From contig NZ_VSSO01000001.1 of NCBI RefSeq assembly GCF_008312885.1, forward strand, positions 372,001-436,000: 64,000 bases of DNA, given 5' to 3'. The position numbers were made by a program, and so were the translations under genes. Numbering within the stretch: the stretch's first letter is position 1; each line of letters starts with the position of its first letter. The DNA comes from Lolliginicoccus suaedae. GTDB lineage: Bacteria > Actinomycetota > Actinomycetes > Mycobacteriales > Mycobacteriaceae. Of this stretch, positions 53,610 through 61,850 are shown one piece after another. The notes under the pieces were generated by a model. The model was not told where the DNA came from and made no database searches. It saw nothing but the letters and a program-made list of their open reading frames with translations.

Positions 53610-54710
53610 ATGAAGCCCCGTGAGGTCCTAGCCCGTCGCATGCACAGCCTGCTGCTCGCCCCCTCGTCCCCGGAGGCGCGAACCGTTGCCGAGGTGGTCG
53701 AGTGGTTCGGTGCCATGCAGGCCCAGGATCTCGGCAGCGGACTGTGGTCACTGGGCGCGCGACTGCCCGGCCACACCGCTGAGGATGTGCAGCAAGCCCT
53801 CGAGGACAAGCAAGCGCTGCGGACATGGCCGATGCGCGGCACTGTTCACTTCGTGCCCTCGCGCGATGCCCGCTGGATGCTGGAGCTGACCGGCCGGAAG
53901 GTGCTGGGAGGGGCGGAGCGCCGCCACGAGCACCATGACCTCGACCGGCAAGCGATGGTCCGGGCAGTCGATGTGCTGGGTGCCGCGCTGACCGGAGGCG
54001 GGCGCATGACCCGGGCGCAATGCCTCCAGGCGCTCGAGGAAGCCGGAATCGGCACGCAGGGGCAGCGCAGCTACCACTTCCTCTGGTACGCCAGCCAGGT
54101 CGGCGTCACCTGCATCGCCCCCAGCATCGGCAACGAGCAGACCTTCGTCCTTCTCGACGAATGGGTCCCCGATCCAGCCCGCCCAGGGCGCGGCGAGGCG
54201 CTCGCCACCCTCGCGATCCGCTACTTCCGCAGCCACGGGCCGACCACCCGCAAGGACTTCATGGGCTGGACCGGGCTCAATACGGCCGAGGCGAAGGAGG
54301 CGATCGCGGAGGCCGGTGATGAGCTCGCCACGATCACGTGCGAGGGCACCGAGATGTACTGCCCGCCCGCGCTGCTCGATGCGCCCGCCGCACCGCCGAG
54401 GACGGTCCGCGCGCTTCCCGGCTTCGATGAGTACCTGCTCGGGTTCAAGGATCGCGCTCTGATGGTCGATGCGGCGCACGCGCAGGCCATCGTTCCCGGC
54501 AACAATGGGGTGTTCCGGCCCACGATCGTGCGCTCGGGCCGGGTGATCGCCACGTGGCGGAAGAAGTCCCTCACCCGCGCCGGGCAGCGGATCGAGGTGG
54601 ACCCGCTCGTGCCCGTGAGCGAATCGGCCCGCGCGGCGATCACCGGCGCGCTCGCGCCATACGGCAGGTTTCTCGGCACCCCGGTGGAGCTGCGCTGGCC
54701 CAAGGCCTAG
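53610..54710 (+). CDS. Winged-helix DNA-binding (HTH_42 / YcaQ-like) protein
   Basis: A 366-residue protein of the winged-helix domain family found in many actinomycetes. VEWFGAMQAQDLGSGLWSLGARLPGHTAEDVQQALEDKQALRTWPMRGTVHFV is its diagnostic N-terminal block, and LPGFDEYLLGFKDR and VPGNNGVFRPTIV follow. YcaQ/AlkX relatives unhook DNA interstrand crosslinks; whether this member has glycosylase activity is not clear. The start may be the ATG at 53610, a GTG at 53604 or an ATG at 53574. Confidence 0.75.
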   Translation: MKPREVLARRMHSLLLAPSSPEARTVAEVVEWFGAMQAQDLGSGLWSLGARLPGHTAEDVQQALEDKQALRTWPMRGTVHFVPSRDARWMLELTGRKVLGGAERRHEHHDLDRQAMVRAVDVLGAALTGGGRMTRAQCLQALEEAGIGTQGQRSYHFLWYASQVGVTCIAPSIGNEQTFVLLDEWVPDPARPGRGEALATLAIRYFRSHGPTTRKDFMGWTGLNTAEAKEAIAEAGDELATITCEGTEMYCPPALLDAPAAPPRTVRALPGFDEYLLGFKDRALMVDAAHAQAIVPGNNGVFRPTIVRSGRVIATWRKKSLTRAGQRIEVDPLVPVSESARAAITGALAPYGRFLGTPVELRWPKA

Positions 54711-54767
54711 GTGTTCGAGGCTCCGCGCCGGGCAGGCGGGAATAGATGTGCTTCCCCGGCGTTAGAA

Positions 54768-54785
54768 TAGATGCAAACGCATTGA
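54768..54785. promoter_or_regulatory. MarR-type operator before the LLM flavoprotein operon
   Basis: TAGATGCAAACGCATTGA, core ATGC-AAAC-GCAT, ends 17 bases before the start of the LLM gene, overlapping the probable promoter. Similar to the doxX box at 52940. Confidence 0.62.
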
Positions 54786-54802
54786 TCTAGGGAGGCATCA
54801 CG

Positions 54803-55978
54803 ATGCAGTTCGGAATCTTCTCCGTCAGCGACATCACCCGCGACCCCACCACCGGCGAGACCCCGACCGAGGCCGAGCGCATCAAGGCATCCGTCGCCAT
54901 CGCCCAGAAGGCCGAGGAAGTCGGGCTCGACGTCTTCGCCATCGGCGAGCACCACAACCCACCGTTCTTCTCGTCCTCGCCGACGACGCTGCTCGCCCAC
55001 ATCGCCGCGCTCACCGAGCGGCTCATCGTCACCACCTCCACCACGCTCATCACCACCAACGACCCGGTGAAGATCGCCGAGGACTACGCGATGCTCCAGC
55101 ACCTCTCCGGAGGACGCATGGACCTGATGCTCGGCCGCGGCAACACCGGCCCCGTCTACCCCTGGTTCGGCCAGGACATCCGCCAGGGCCTGCCGCTCGC
55201 GCTGGAGAACTACAACCTCCTGCACCGGCTGTGGCGCGAGGACGTCGTCGACTGGGAAGGCCAGTTCCGCACCGCCCTGCAAGGATTCACCTCCACCCCG
55301 CGCCCCCTCGACGACGTGCCCCCGTTCGTATGGCACGGCTCCATCCGCACCCCCGAGATCGCCGAGCAGGCCGCCTACTACGGCAACGGCTTCTTCGCCA
55401 ACCACATCTTCTGGCCCACCTCCCACTCCAAGCGCCTCATCGACTTCTACCGGCAGCGCTTCGAGCACTACGGCCACGGCACCGCCAAGCAAGCCATCGT
55501 CGGACTCGGCGGGCAGGCTTACATCGCCAAGCGCTCCCAGGACGCCTGGAACGAGTTCCGCCCCTACTTCAACGCCGCTCCCGTCTACGGCAACGGGCCC
55601 TCGCTCGAGGAGTTCGAGGACATGACGCCCCTGTCGGTCGGCAGCCCCCAGGAGATCATCGACAAGACCCTGACCTTCCACGACGCCATCGGCGACTACC
55701 AGCGGCAACTCTGGCTGATCGACCACGCCGGGCTTCCACTCGGAGCGGTCCTCGACCAGCTCGAGCTGCTCGGCGGCGAAGTAGTGCCCGTCCTGCGCAA
55801 GGAGCTCGCTGACCGCAAGGATCCCGAGTCCGCCGAGGCTCCTACCCACCAGTCACTCATCAAGGCCAAGTACGGAGACGGGCCCGTTCGCCAGCCACGG
55901 CCCAACGCCAACCGCGGCGACAACCTCACCGGCACCTCGCCGTACCAGGACACCAGCACCGCCAAGGCCGGGCAGTAA
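54803..55978 (+). CDS. CE1758-type FMN-dependent luciferase-like monooxygenase
   Basis: A 391-residue LLM-class flavoprotein (TIM barrel), using reduced FMN from a partner reductase. FAIGEHHNPPFFSSSPTTLLAHIAALT and DYAMLQHLSGGRMDLMLGRGNTGPVYPWFGQD are family blocks. GGGAGG precedes the ATG. The next genes encode a MarR regulator and a CE1759-type FMN reductase, an arrangement known in corynebacteria. The native substrate is unknown. The C-terminal 40 residues are polar and not conserved. Confidence 0.88.
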   Translation: MQFGIFSVSDITRDPTTGETPTEAERIKASVAIAQKAEEVGLDVFAIGEHHNPPFFSSSPTTLLAHIAALTERLIVTTSTTLITTNDPVKIAEDYAMLQHLSGGRMDLMLGRGNTGPVYPWFGQDIRQGLPLALENYNLLHRLWREDVVDWEGQFRTALQGFTSTPRPLDDVPPFVWHGSIRTPEIAEQAAYYGNGFFANHIFWPTSHSKRLIDFYRQRFEHYGHGTAKQAIVGLGGQAYIAKRSQDAWNEFRPYFNAAPVYGNGPSLEEFEDMTPLSVGSPQEIIDKTLTFHDAIGDYQRQLWLIDHAGLPLGAVLDQLELLGGEVVPVLRKELADRKDPESAEAPTHQSLIKAKYGDGPVRQPRPNANRGDNLTGTSPYQDTSTAKAGQ

Positions 55979-55988
55979 GGCCAAGCCA

Positions 55989-56441
55989 GTGACCCGCACC
56001 AGCAGCCAGCAGGCCAACGCCGCGTGGGAGGCACTGCTCACCGCCCACGCGGCGCTGATGAAGCGCTTCGCCGCCAACGACATCTGGCACGGCACGACCA
56101 TGCGTGAGTACGACGTGCTCTACGCGCTCTCCAAGTGCGAAGAGCCACTGCGGCTCGCCGAGCTCAACGACTATGTCCTGCTCAGCCAGCCCGCCCTCTC
56201 GCGCATGGTCGACCGGCTCGTCGAGCGCGGCCTCGTCCACCGAGACCGCGACCCCCGCGACAAGAGGGGAGTGCGCCTCGCCCTCACCGAGGACGGCAAA
56301 GCCACCCAGCGCCGCATCGGTGGACGCCACGCCGTCGACGTCGCCCGCGCCATGAAGGCCACCCTCACCGACGACGAGATGCGCGAGCTCGAGCGCCTCT
56401 GCCGCAAGCTCGCCCACCAGCACCAGGAGGACACCCCATGA
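55989..56441 (+). CDS. MarR-family regulator
   Basis: A 150-residue MarR protein with a winged HTH (LRLAELNDYVLLSQPALSRMVDRLVERGLVHRDRDPRDKRGVRLALTEDG). GTG start at 55989, 10 bases after the LLM gene. Cys50 (KCEEP) near the start of the HTH could be a redox sensor (inference). The shared operator before its operon and before doxX suggests it controls both. Overlaps the FMN reductase by four bases. Confidence 0.87.
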   Translation: MTRTSSQQANAAWEALLTAHAALMKRFAANDIWHGTTMREYDVLYALSKCEEPLRLAELNDYVLLSQPALSRMVDRLVERGLVHRDRDPRDKRGVRLALTEDGKATQRRIGGRHAVDVARAMKATLTDDEMRELERLCRKLAHQHQEDTP

Positions 56442-57118
56442 CCGCCACCAAGCCCTACCGCCTCGTCGTCGTCAGCGGCGGCACCAGCGACCCATCCTCG
56501 ACCCGCCTGCTCGCCGACCGCATCGCCGCCCGCGCCGCCACCCTCGCCGAGCAGCACGGACACGAGACCACCGTCACCATCATCGACCTGCGCGAGCTCG
56601 CCACCGAGATCACCACCGCGCTCGTCTCGCAGCTCACCGGCCCCCGCATGACCAAGGCCATCGAAGTCCTCGCCGCCGCCGACGGCATCATCGCCGCCGC
56701 CCCGGTCTACAAGGCAGCACCAAGCGGACTATTCACCTCGTTCTTCCACGTCCTCGACAACGACCTGCTCATCGCCAAGCCCGTCATCCTCGCCGCCACA
56801 GCCGGGACAGCCCGCCACGCGCTCGTCGTTGATGAGCAGATGCGGTCACTGTTCGCGTTCCTGCGCACCATGACCGTGCCCACCGCGCTGTTCGCCTCCG
56901 CCGAGGACTGGTCCGACACCGACCTCAACAAGCGCATCGACCGCGCCGCCCGCGAGCTCGTCATCCTCATGGAAAGCGGATTCGCCGAAAAAGTCCGCGA
57001 CAACTCCTGGGGCCACTACCAGCACGAGTTTGGCAGCGCCGGGGGAGCGGAGACCGGAATCGACCTCGATACGGATCTTATGCGGCTCGCCACTGGCGGG
57101 AGCTTGCCCAAGCGGTGA
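56438..57118 (+). CDS. CE1759-type FMN reductase
   Basis: A 226-residue NADPH-dependent FMN reductase, flavodoxin fold, likely to feed reduced FMN to the LLM monooxygenase two genes upstream. VVVSGGTSDPSSTRLLADRI is the FMN loop, and AAAPVYKAAPSGLFTSFFHVLD the central motif. Its ATG overlaps the MarR stop (ATGA). The palindrome P1 copy 2 follows 21 bases after the stop. Confidence 0.87.
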   Translation: MTATKPYRLVVVSGGTSDPSSTRLLADRIAARAATLAEQHGHETTVTIIDLRELATEITTALVSQLTGPRMTKAIEVLAAADGIIAAAPVYKAAPSGLFTSFFHVLDNDLLIAKPVILAATAGTARHALVVDEQMRSLFAFLRTMTVPTALFASAEDWSDTDLNKRIDRAARELVILMESGFAEKVRDNSWGHYQHEFGSAGGAETGIDLDTDLMRLATGGSLPKR

Positions 57119-57139
57119 ACCGGCTTCGAGGATGCTGCG

Positions 57140-57180
57140 AGTGGAAGCTTTTCCCGGTTCGAGCGGGAAAAGCTTCCACT
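57140..57180. repeat. Dispersed palindrome family P1, copy 2
   Basis: A perfect 17-bp inverted repeat (57140-57156 with 57164-57180), 7-nt loop. Relative to copy 1 it has an A to G change in the left arm and the matching T to C in the right arm, preserving pairing. It lies 21 bases after the FMN reductase stop, so it may serve as a terminator here. Confidence 0.85.
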
Positions 57181-57274
57181 GCGTGGTCCCAGCCGACAGT
57201 TCCGGGCACAGCAAGTCGGGTGCACCGATGCGGCCCGACCGTACGGTCGAAGGCGAACAACAAAGGAGTTCGCA

Positions 57275-58135
57275 GTGCTAGATCGCCTCAATGACGCGAT
57301 GGACCACATCGAGAACAATCTCGAGCACACCATCGACGCCGCAGACCTGAGCCGCATCGCCCTCACATCCGAGTATCACCTTCGCAGAATGTTCTCGGCG
57401 CTCGCTGGAGTGCCCTTGTCGGAATACATCCGGCGCCGGAGACTCACCGTCGCGGGAGCCGCGGTGCTCGCCGACGAGGAAACCCTGCTCGATATCGCGG
57501 TTCGCTACGGCTACGGCTCGGGCGAAGCCTTCGCGCGGGCCTTCAAGGCCTTCCACGGCATAGGCCCAGGCGAGGCACGGCAGAAGCGGTCAGCACTGCG
57601 ATCACAGCCGCGAATGTCATTCCGGCTGATCGTAGAAGGAAGCACCGAGATGGATTACCGAATCGAAGACAAGCCCGCGTTCCGCATCGTGGGCAAGAAG
57701 GCGCGAGTACCAATCGTGCATGAGGGCGACAACCGGGCAATCATCGATTTCGTCCGCGGCATCGATCCGGCGGTATCGCAGCAGCTCGCCCAGCTGTCGG
57801 ACCAGCAGCCGGAAGGGATCGTCGGAGTTTGCGCCAGCATCGCCGACAACCGCGCGGAGGGCAGCGAGATCGACTATTACCACGGGGTCGTCACCAGCGC
57901 CGAAGCGCCAGAGGGATTCGACTCGCTCGATGTTCCCGCTGGCAAGTGGGCGGTCTTCGAGGTATCCGGCGCGTTCCCGCACGCCATCCAGTACCTCTGG
58001 CGCGACGTGTTCACACAATGGTTCCCCTCGAACCCCTATCGCAGTGTCGCGGGTCCCGAGATCCTGCGAACGCAGATGTCTACCGATGGCAATGGCGAGG
58101 CACACTTGTGGCTACCGGTGGAGCGGACTGGCTAG
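57275..58135 (+). CDS. AraC-family regulator with GyrI-like effector domain
   Basis: A 286-residue regulator: two AraC HTH motifs at the N-terminus (about 5-105; SSEYHLRRMFSALAGVPLSEYIRRRR-like and VAVRYGYGSGEAFARAFKAFHGIGPGEAR-like) and a GyrI/effector-binding domain (about 125-285). This is the Rob/SoxS-like architecture that senses hydrophobic or cationic compounds. AAGGAG precedes the GTG at 57275. It is flanked by P1 palindromes on both sides. No obvious target gene adjoins it. Confidence 0.87.
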   Translation: MLDRLNDAMDHIENNLEHTIDAADLSRIALTSEYHLRRMFSALAGVPLSEYIRRRRLTVAGAAVLADEETLLDIAVRYGYGSGEAFARAFKAFHGIGPGEARQKRSALRSQPRMSFRLIVEGSTEMDYRIEDKPAFRIVGKKARVPIVHEGDNRAIIDFVRGIDPAVSQQLAQLSDQQPEGIVGVCASIADNRAEGSEIDYYHGVVTSAEAPEGFDSLDVPAGKWAVFEVSGAFPHAIQYLWRDVFTQWFPSNPYRSVAGPEILRTQMSTDGNGEAHLWLPVERTG

Positions 58136-58255
58136 CCCGGCGGACCATCGCCGCTGTCGACCGGCGGGCGGGATTCCTCGACAGCGATATCGGTGCTCGG
58201 CTCTAGCGCGAGAATCGCTCCCGGCGCAGGATCTCCCGTGATGATGGCCGTGCCC
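58136..58255. other. Intergenic region, no gene seen
   Basis: From the AraC stop to the third P1 palindrome no open reading is convincing. Together with the palindrome and the reductase promoter the non-coding interval is about 305 bases. Bases 58371-58424 are AT-richer and likely contain the promoter of the reductase-desaturase pair. Confidence 0.4.
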
Positions 58256-58298
58256 CAGTGGAAACTTATCCCGCTGTGGGCGGGAAAAGTTTCCACTG
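58256..58298. repeat. Dispersed palindrome family P1, copy 3
   Basis: An 18-bp inverted repeat (58256-58273 with 58281-58298) with one mismatch (A/A at 58268/58286) and a 7-nt loop. Sequence and loop length match copies 1 and 2. It lies 121 bases after the AraC stop and 143 before the reductase start. Confidence 0.85.
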
Positions 58299-58440
58299 GC
58301 GAGTGCGGATGCCCCGCCGAGACAAGGCGCGCACGCCGCACCCACCCCATGTCGGACGTTCCGCCCACATTTTCGCAAGTCGTAGACGTGACCTGCATCA
58401 CGTTGTTACCGTCTAGTCACGGCGACGGAAGGTGCGCGAC

Positions 58441-59544
58441 ATGGTCGAACACGCGGCAATACCCCAAGTCCCCAAGGTGCGCCAGCGCCTCTTGCGCGCG
58501 GGCAGGGTCCTGACGACTCCGCTGCTGCCCGATGACTACCTCGCGCTGATCAATCCGATGTGGTCGTCGCGCCAGATGCAGGGCAAGATCGTCCGCGTCA
58601 AGCAGGAGACGCCCCGCTCCGCGACGGTCGTCATCAAGCCCAGCTTCCCCTGGCCGGGGCACAAGGCGGGGCAGTACCTGCGGATCGGTGCGGAGATCAA
58701 CGGCATCCGCCACTGGCGCGCCTACACCCTCACCTCGGATCCTGGCCACCCGGACGGCCATATCAGCATCTCGGTGCGCACCGTCGAGGGTGGCCGGATG
58801 TCGACGTTCTTCACCCGGCACATCCAGCCTGGCGCGCATGTCTTCCTCGGCGAGGTCGAGGGAACGTTCTGCCTGCCCCATCCGCTGCCGTCGAAGTTCC
58901 TGATGTTCAGCGCTGGAAGTGGCGTGACGCCGATCTTCAGCCTGCTGCGCGAGCTCGCCCGCCGCGGCGCGCTCAGCGACGTCGTCCACCTGCACAGCGA
59001 GCACACCCCCGACGAGGTGATGTTCGATTCGATCTTCGACCAGATGGAGGAGGGGTTCCCGGGCTACCGGCGCCACGTGCACCTCAGCGAGGACAAAGGC
59101 ATCCTCACCCCACCGATGCTCGACGACTTGTGCCCCGACTGGCGCGAGCGCACCACATTCCTGTCCGGCCCGCCCCCCATGCTCGATGCGATGAGCGCCC
59201 ACTGGGATGCCGAGGGGGTCTACGACAACCTCTCGATGGAGCATTTCCAGCCGTTCGCCGGTGATGGCGGCGCGCGGGGCCTCGGCGAGGGCGGAACGGT
59301 CCATTTCCGCGTCACCGAGATGCTCGCCGAGTGCGACGGCGCCACCTCCATCCTCGTCGGCGGCGAGAACTGCGGCGGCGACCTGCCCTTCGGCTGCCGC
59401 ATGGGCGTTTGCCACACCTGCATCGGCCGGCTCGAGCATGGCCAGGTGCGCGACCTCCGCACCGGCAAGGTGTCCGGAACGCCCGGCGAGATGGTTCGAA
59501 CCTGCATCAATGCACCCGAAGGTCACGTTGAGATCGACCTGTGA
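58441..59544 (+). CDS. Rv3230c-like ferredoxin reductase for fatty-acid desaturase
   Basis: A 367-residue single-chain reductase: FAD domain (RAYTLTSDP), NAD(P)H domain (FSAGSGVTPIFSLLRELA) and C-terminal plant-type [2Fe-2S] domain (GCRMGVCHTC plus a later Cys in RTCINAPEG). It passes electrons from NADPH to the membrane desaturase encoded 12 bases downstream, as Rv3230c does for DesA3 in Mycobacterium. GGAAGG precedes the ATG at 58441; a GTG at 58432 is in frame. Confidence 0.9.
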   Translation: MVEHAAIPQVPKVRQRLLRAGRVLTTPLLPDDYLALINPMWSSRQMQGKIVRVKQETPRSATVVIKPSFPWPGHKAGQYLRIGAEINGIRHWRAYTLTSDPGHPDGHISISVRTVEGGRMSTFFTRHIQPGAHVFLGEVEGTFCLPHPLPSKFLMFSAGSGVTPIFSLLRELARRGALSDVVHLHSEHTPDEVMFDSIFDQMEEGFPGYRRHVHLSEDKGILTPPMLDDLCPDWRERTTFLSGPPPMLDAMSAHWDAEGVYDNLSMEHFQPFAGDGGARGLGEGGTVHFRVTEMLAECDGATSILVGGENCGGDLPFGCRMGVCHTCIGRLEHGQVRDLRTGKVSGTPGEMVRTCINAPEGHVEIDL

Positions 59545-59556
59545 AAGGACTTCCCG

Positions 59557-60909
59557 ATGACCCAATCCGTGCTTGACGGTCGCGCAGACGTACCGGCAGC
59601 CCCCACCCCGGGCGAGGGCAACCCCCTGCACTGGCTGACCCCGGAACAGATCGAGCAGCTCGGCAAGGAGTTCGACGCCATCCACGAGCGCGTCTACAGC
59701 GAGCTCGGAGCCGATGACGCCGAGTACATCCGGAACATGATCAAGGTGCAGCGGCGCCTGCTCGCGGTCTCCCGCAGCGTGCTCATCACCTCGCGATTCT
59801 GGCCATCGTGGATCCTCGGCACGGCGGGGCTGTCGGTGGCGAAGATCCTCGAGAACATGGAGATCGGTCACAACGTCATGCACGGCCAATGGGACTGGAT
59901 GAACGATCCCTACATCCACTCCTCGTCATGGGACTGGGACAACGTCTCCCCGGCGGCGGCCTGGAAGCACTCGCACAACTACCTGCACCACACCTATACC
60001 AACATCGTCGGCCTGGACAAGGACGTCGGCTACGAGATCATGCGGATGGACCCGAAGCAGCCGTGGCATCCCCGCTACCTCGGCCAGCCGCTGTACAACG
60101 TGCTGCTCGCGCTGCTGTTCGAATGGGGCGTCGGGCTCCACGACATCGACGCCGAGGCCATCTTCAACGGCACCAAGGACAAGCAGCAGCTCAAGGACGA
60201 GCTGAAGGTCATCGGCAAGAAAGTACGCCGCCAGGCCGTCAAGGACTATGTCGCCTGGCCCGCGATCAGTGCCGCGGCCATGCTCGTCGTCGAGCTCGGC
60301 GTGATCACCCTGTTCGACCGGAAATCCGAAGGCGGCCTCAACCGGTTCCGCAACGCCAAGGCTCGAGCGGGTGGCGGGCTGAAGAAGGGCAACGTCGTGC
60401 GGCGGCTCATCGACCGGCGGGCCATCCGTGAACCGTTCTTCGCCACCCTCACCGCCAACGCCACCGCCAACCTCGTCCGGAACCTGTGGGCCTACGCCAT
60501 CATCTTCTGCGGCCACTTCCCCGACCAGACCTACACCTTCACCCAGGAAGAAACCGCGAACGAGACCAAGGGCGCATGGTACGTCCGGCAACTCATCGGT
60601 GCCGCCAACCTCGAGGGCAGCGACCTCTTCCACCTCATGAGCGGCAACCTGTCCTTCCAGGTCGAGCACCACCTCTTCCCGGACATGCCAAGCTCGCGCT
60701 ACCAGGAGATCGCGCCGCAGGTCCGCGAGATCTGTGAAAGGTACGGCCTGCCCTACAACATCGGGCCATTCTGGAAGCAGCTTGGCACCGTCCAGCGCAC
60801 GATCCTGCGCCTGACCTTCCCCGGTGGCTCCGAGCGGCCCAAGCCCGGGCCGCACCGCGAGCCGAAGCAGCCCAGCACCATCGACGGGGTCCTGCCCGTG
60901 TTCCCGTGA
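59557..60909 (+). CDS. DesA3-like acyl-CoA delta-9 desaturase
   Basis: Membrane fatty-acid desaturase (450 residues) inserting a double bond in stearoyl- or palmitoyl-CoA. Histidine boxes: HNVMH (105-109), HNYLHH (140-145) and QVEHHLFP (His371, His372). Hydrophobic segments are near 80-105, 180-200, 250-265 and 310-325. GAAAGGA precedes the ATG. It forms an operon with its reductase. The middle (200-240 and 265-295) is long and charged. Followed by P2 palindrome copy C. Confidence 0.9.
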   Translation: MTQSVLDGRADVPAAPTPGEGNPLHWLTPEQIEQLGKEFDAIHERVYSELGADDAEYIRNMIKVQRRLLAVSRSVLITSRFWPSWILGTAGLSVAKILENMEIGHNVMHGQWDWMNDPYIHSSSWDWDNVSPAAAWKHSHNYLHHTYTNIVGLDKDVGYEIMRMDPKQPWHPRYLGQPLYNVLLALLFEWGVGLHDIDAEAIFNGTKDKQQLKDELKVIGKKVRRQAVKDYVAWPAISAAAMLVVELGVITLFDRKSEGGLNRFRNAKARAGGGLKKGNVVRRLIDRRAIREPFFATLTANATANLVRNLWAYAIIFCGHFPDQTYTFTQEETANETKGAWYVRQLIGAANLEGSDLFHLMSGNLSFQVEHHLFPDMPSSRYQEIAPQVREICERYGLPYNIGPFWKQLGTVQRTILRLTFPGGSERPKPGPHREPKQPSTIDGVLPVFP

Positions 60910-60946
60910 GCCGGGTGGTTCGTCCTCGGCGCGTGTTCCGGCACAT

Positions 60947-61010
60947 GCACCGGAAAACGGCAAACGCGATAGAAGCGTCGGCGGATTCGCCGCGGCATCT
61001 ATCGCGTTTG
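60947..61010. repeat. Dispersed palindromic element, family P2, copy C
   Basis: On the minus strand it carries CTTCTATCGCG (60975-60965), a 7-nt spacer and TTTTCCGGTGC (60957-60947; one mismatch to copies A and B). A 12-bp perfect repeat (60961-60972 with 60999-61010) extends inwards with one mismatch. The span from the outer X arm to Y is 60 bases, as in copy B. It lies between the desaturase and the decayed sensor-like gene and supplies that gene's TAG stop (60999-61001). Confidence 0.8.
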
Positions 61011-61790
61011 GGCCCGGACGCTCGCGGATCCAGCGGTGGGGGAGAACGCACCCACCCCAACCTCGACGCGCTCCGCCCCGTGGGGCGAGTCCTCGACGAT
61101 GGTGCACACCGACTCTCGTCCCGGCGGGAGGATCCGCACAGTGATCCTGCCTGCGGGGATCTGCTCGAGCCGCGCGATCACCGTCGCGCGCACCCCACCG
61201 ACGAGCTCGGGATCATGGCCGTCGAGACTACCGTCATCGAGGAGCGTCACGTCCACGCCGCGGGAACGTGCTTGCTCGGCCGCGTCGAGCAGTAGCTCGG
61301 TGGCGAGCGCCCGCGCCCGGATGCGGTCGCGCAACCGGGCCTCGATGAGCCGCGCGCGTTCCGCGAGATGGTCGATCCGTCCTCTTCAACTCATGGCGTC
61401 GAGGAGCGCCCGGGCGGTGGTGGCGCGAACGATTCCCGCGCGACCCATACAGGAGGCGCATCGCGCGTCACCCACAGGAGGCAGCCTGAGTAGGCAGTGA
61501 TGAACGCGGGGATGCAGGGGAGCAGCAACCACGCCCGGCCCGTCACGGGCACCGCAGTGATCGCGGCGGCCGTGGCCGCGCCCGCCCAGATCCAGTCCTG
61601 CTCCGCGCTGAACGCATCGCGCGCGAACCCGAGCGGCACGAGAGCCAGGACCAGGAGTTGTCCCACCACGTACAGCATGGCCGCCCGCTGAAGGACTCGA
61701 ACAGGCAGTACAGCCGAACCTGCTGCCAGCACGCACGGAGGCACCACCACAGCGGCGACGGTGAGGTAGTTCCACCACTTCCCGATTCAC
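60999..61790 (-). pseudogene. Decayed membrane sensor (histidine-kinase-like) gene
   Basis: Three conserved-looking pieces lie in order but out of frame. First, a membrane part with four or so helices (WNYLTVAAVVVPPCVLAAGSAVL to CLLWVTRDAPPVWVARESFA). Then TTARALLDAMS in another frame, followed by an in-frame TGA (61386-61388). Then HLAERARLIEARLRDRIRARALATELLLDAAEQARSRGVDV onward to the stop in palindrome C. The last part resembles the dimerisation and ATPase-like end of actinobacterial sensor proteins. At least one frameshift (near 61422-61427) and one nonsense change are needed; the start may hold a third. Sequencing error cannot be excluded. Confidence 0.5.
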
Positions 61791-61850
61791 CGCCACGGCC
61801 CTCACCTCTTCTGCCTACGATGGCAGGAAGACACCGGCAAGGAGACACGC

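Noticed and set aside
47697-58298. P1 palindromes as ordinary rho-independent terminators
   Set aside because: Copy 1 lies between divergent genes and copy 3 lies 121 bases after its upstream gene; none has a clear T run. Termination may still apply to copy 2.
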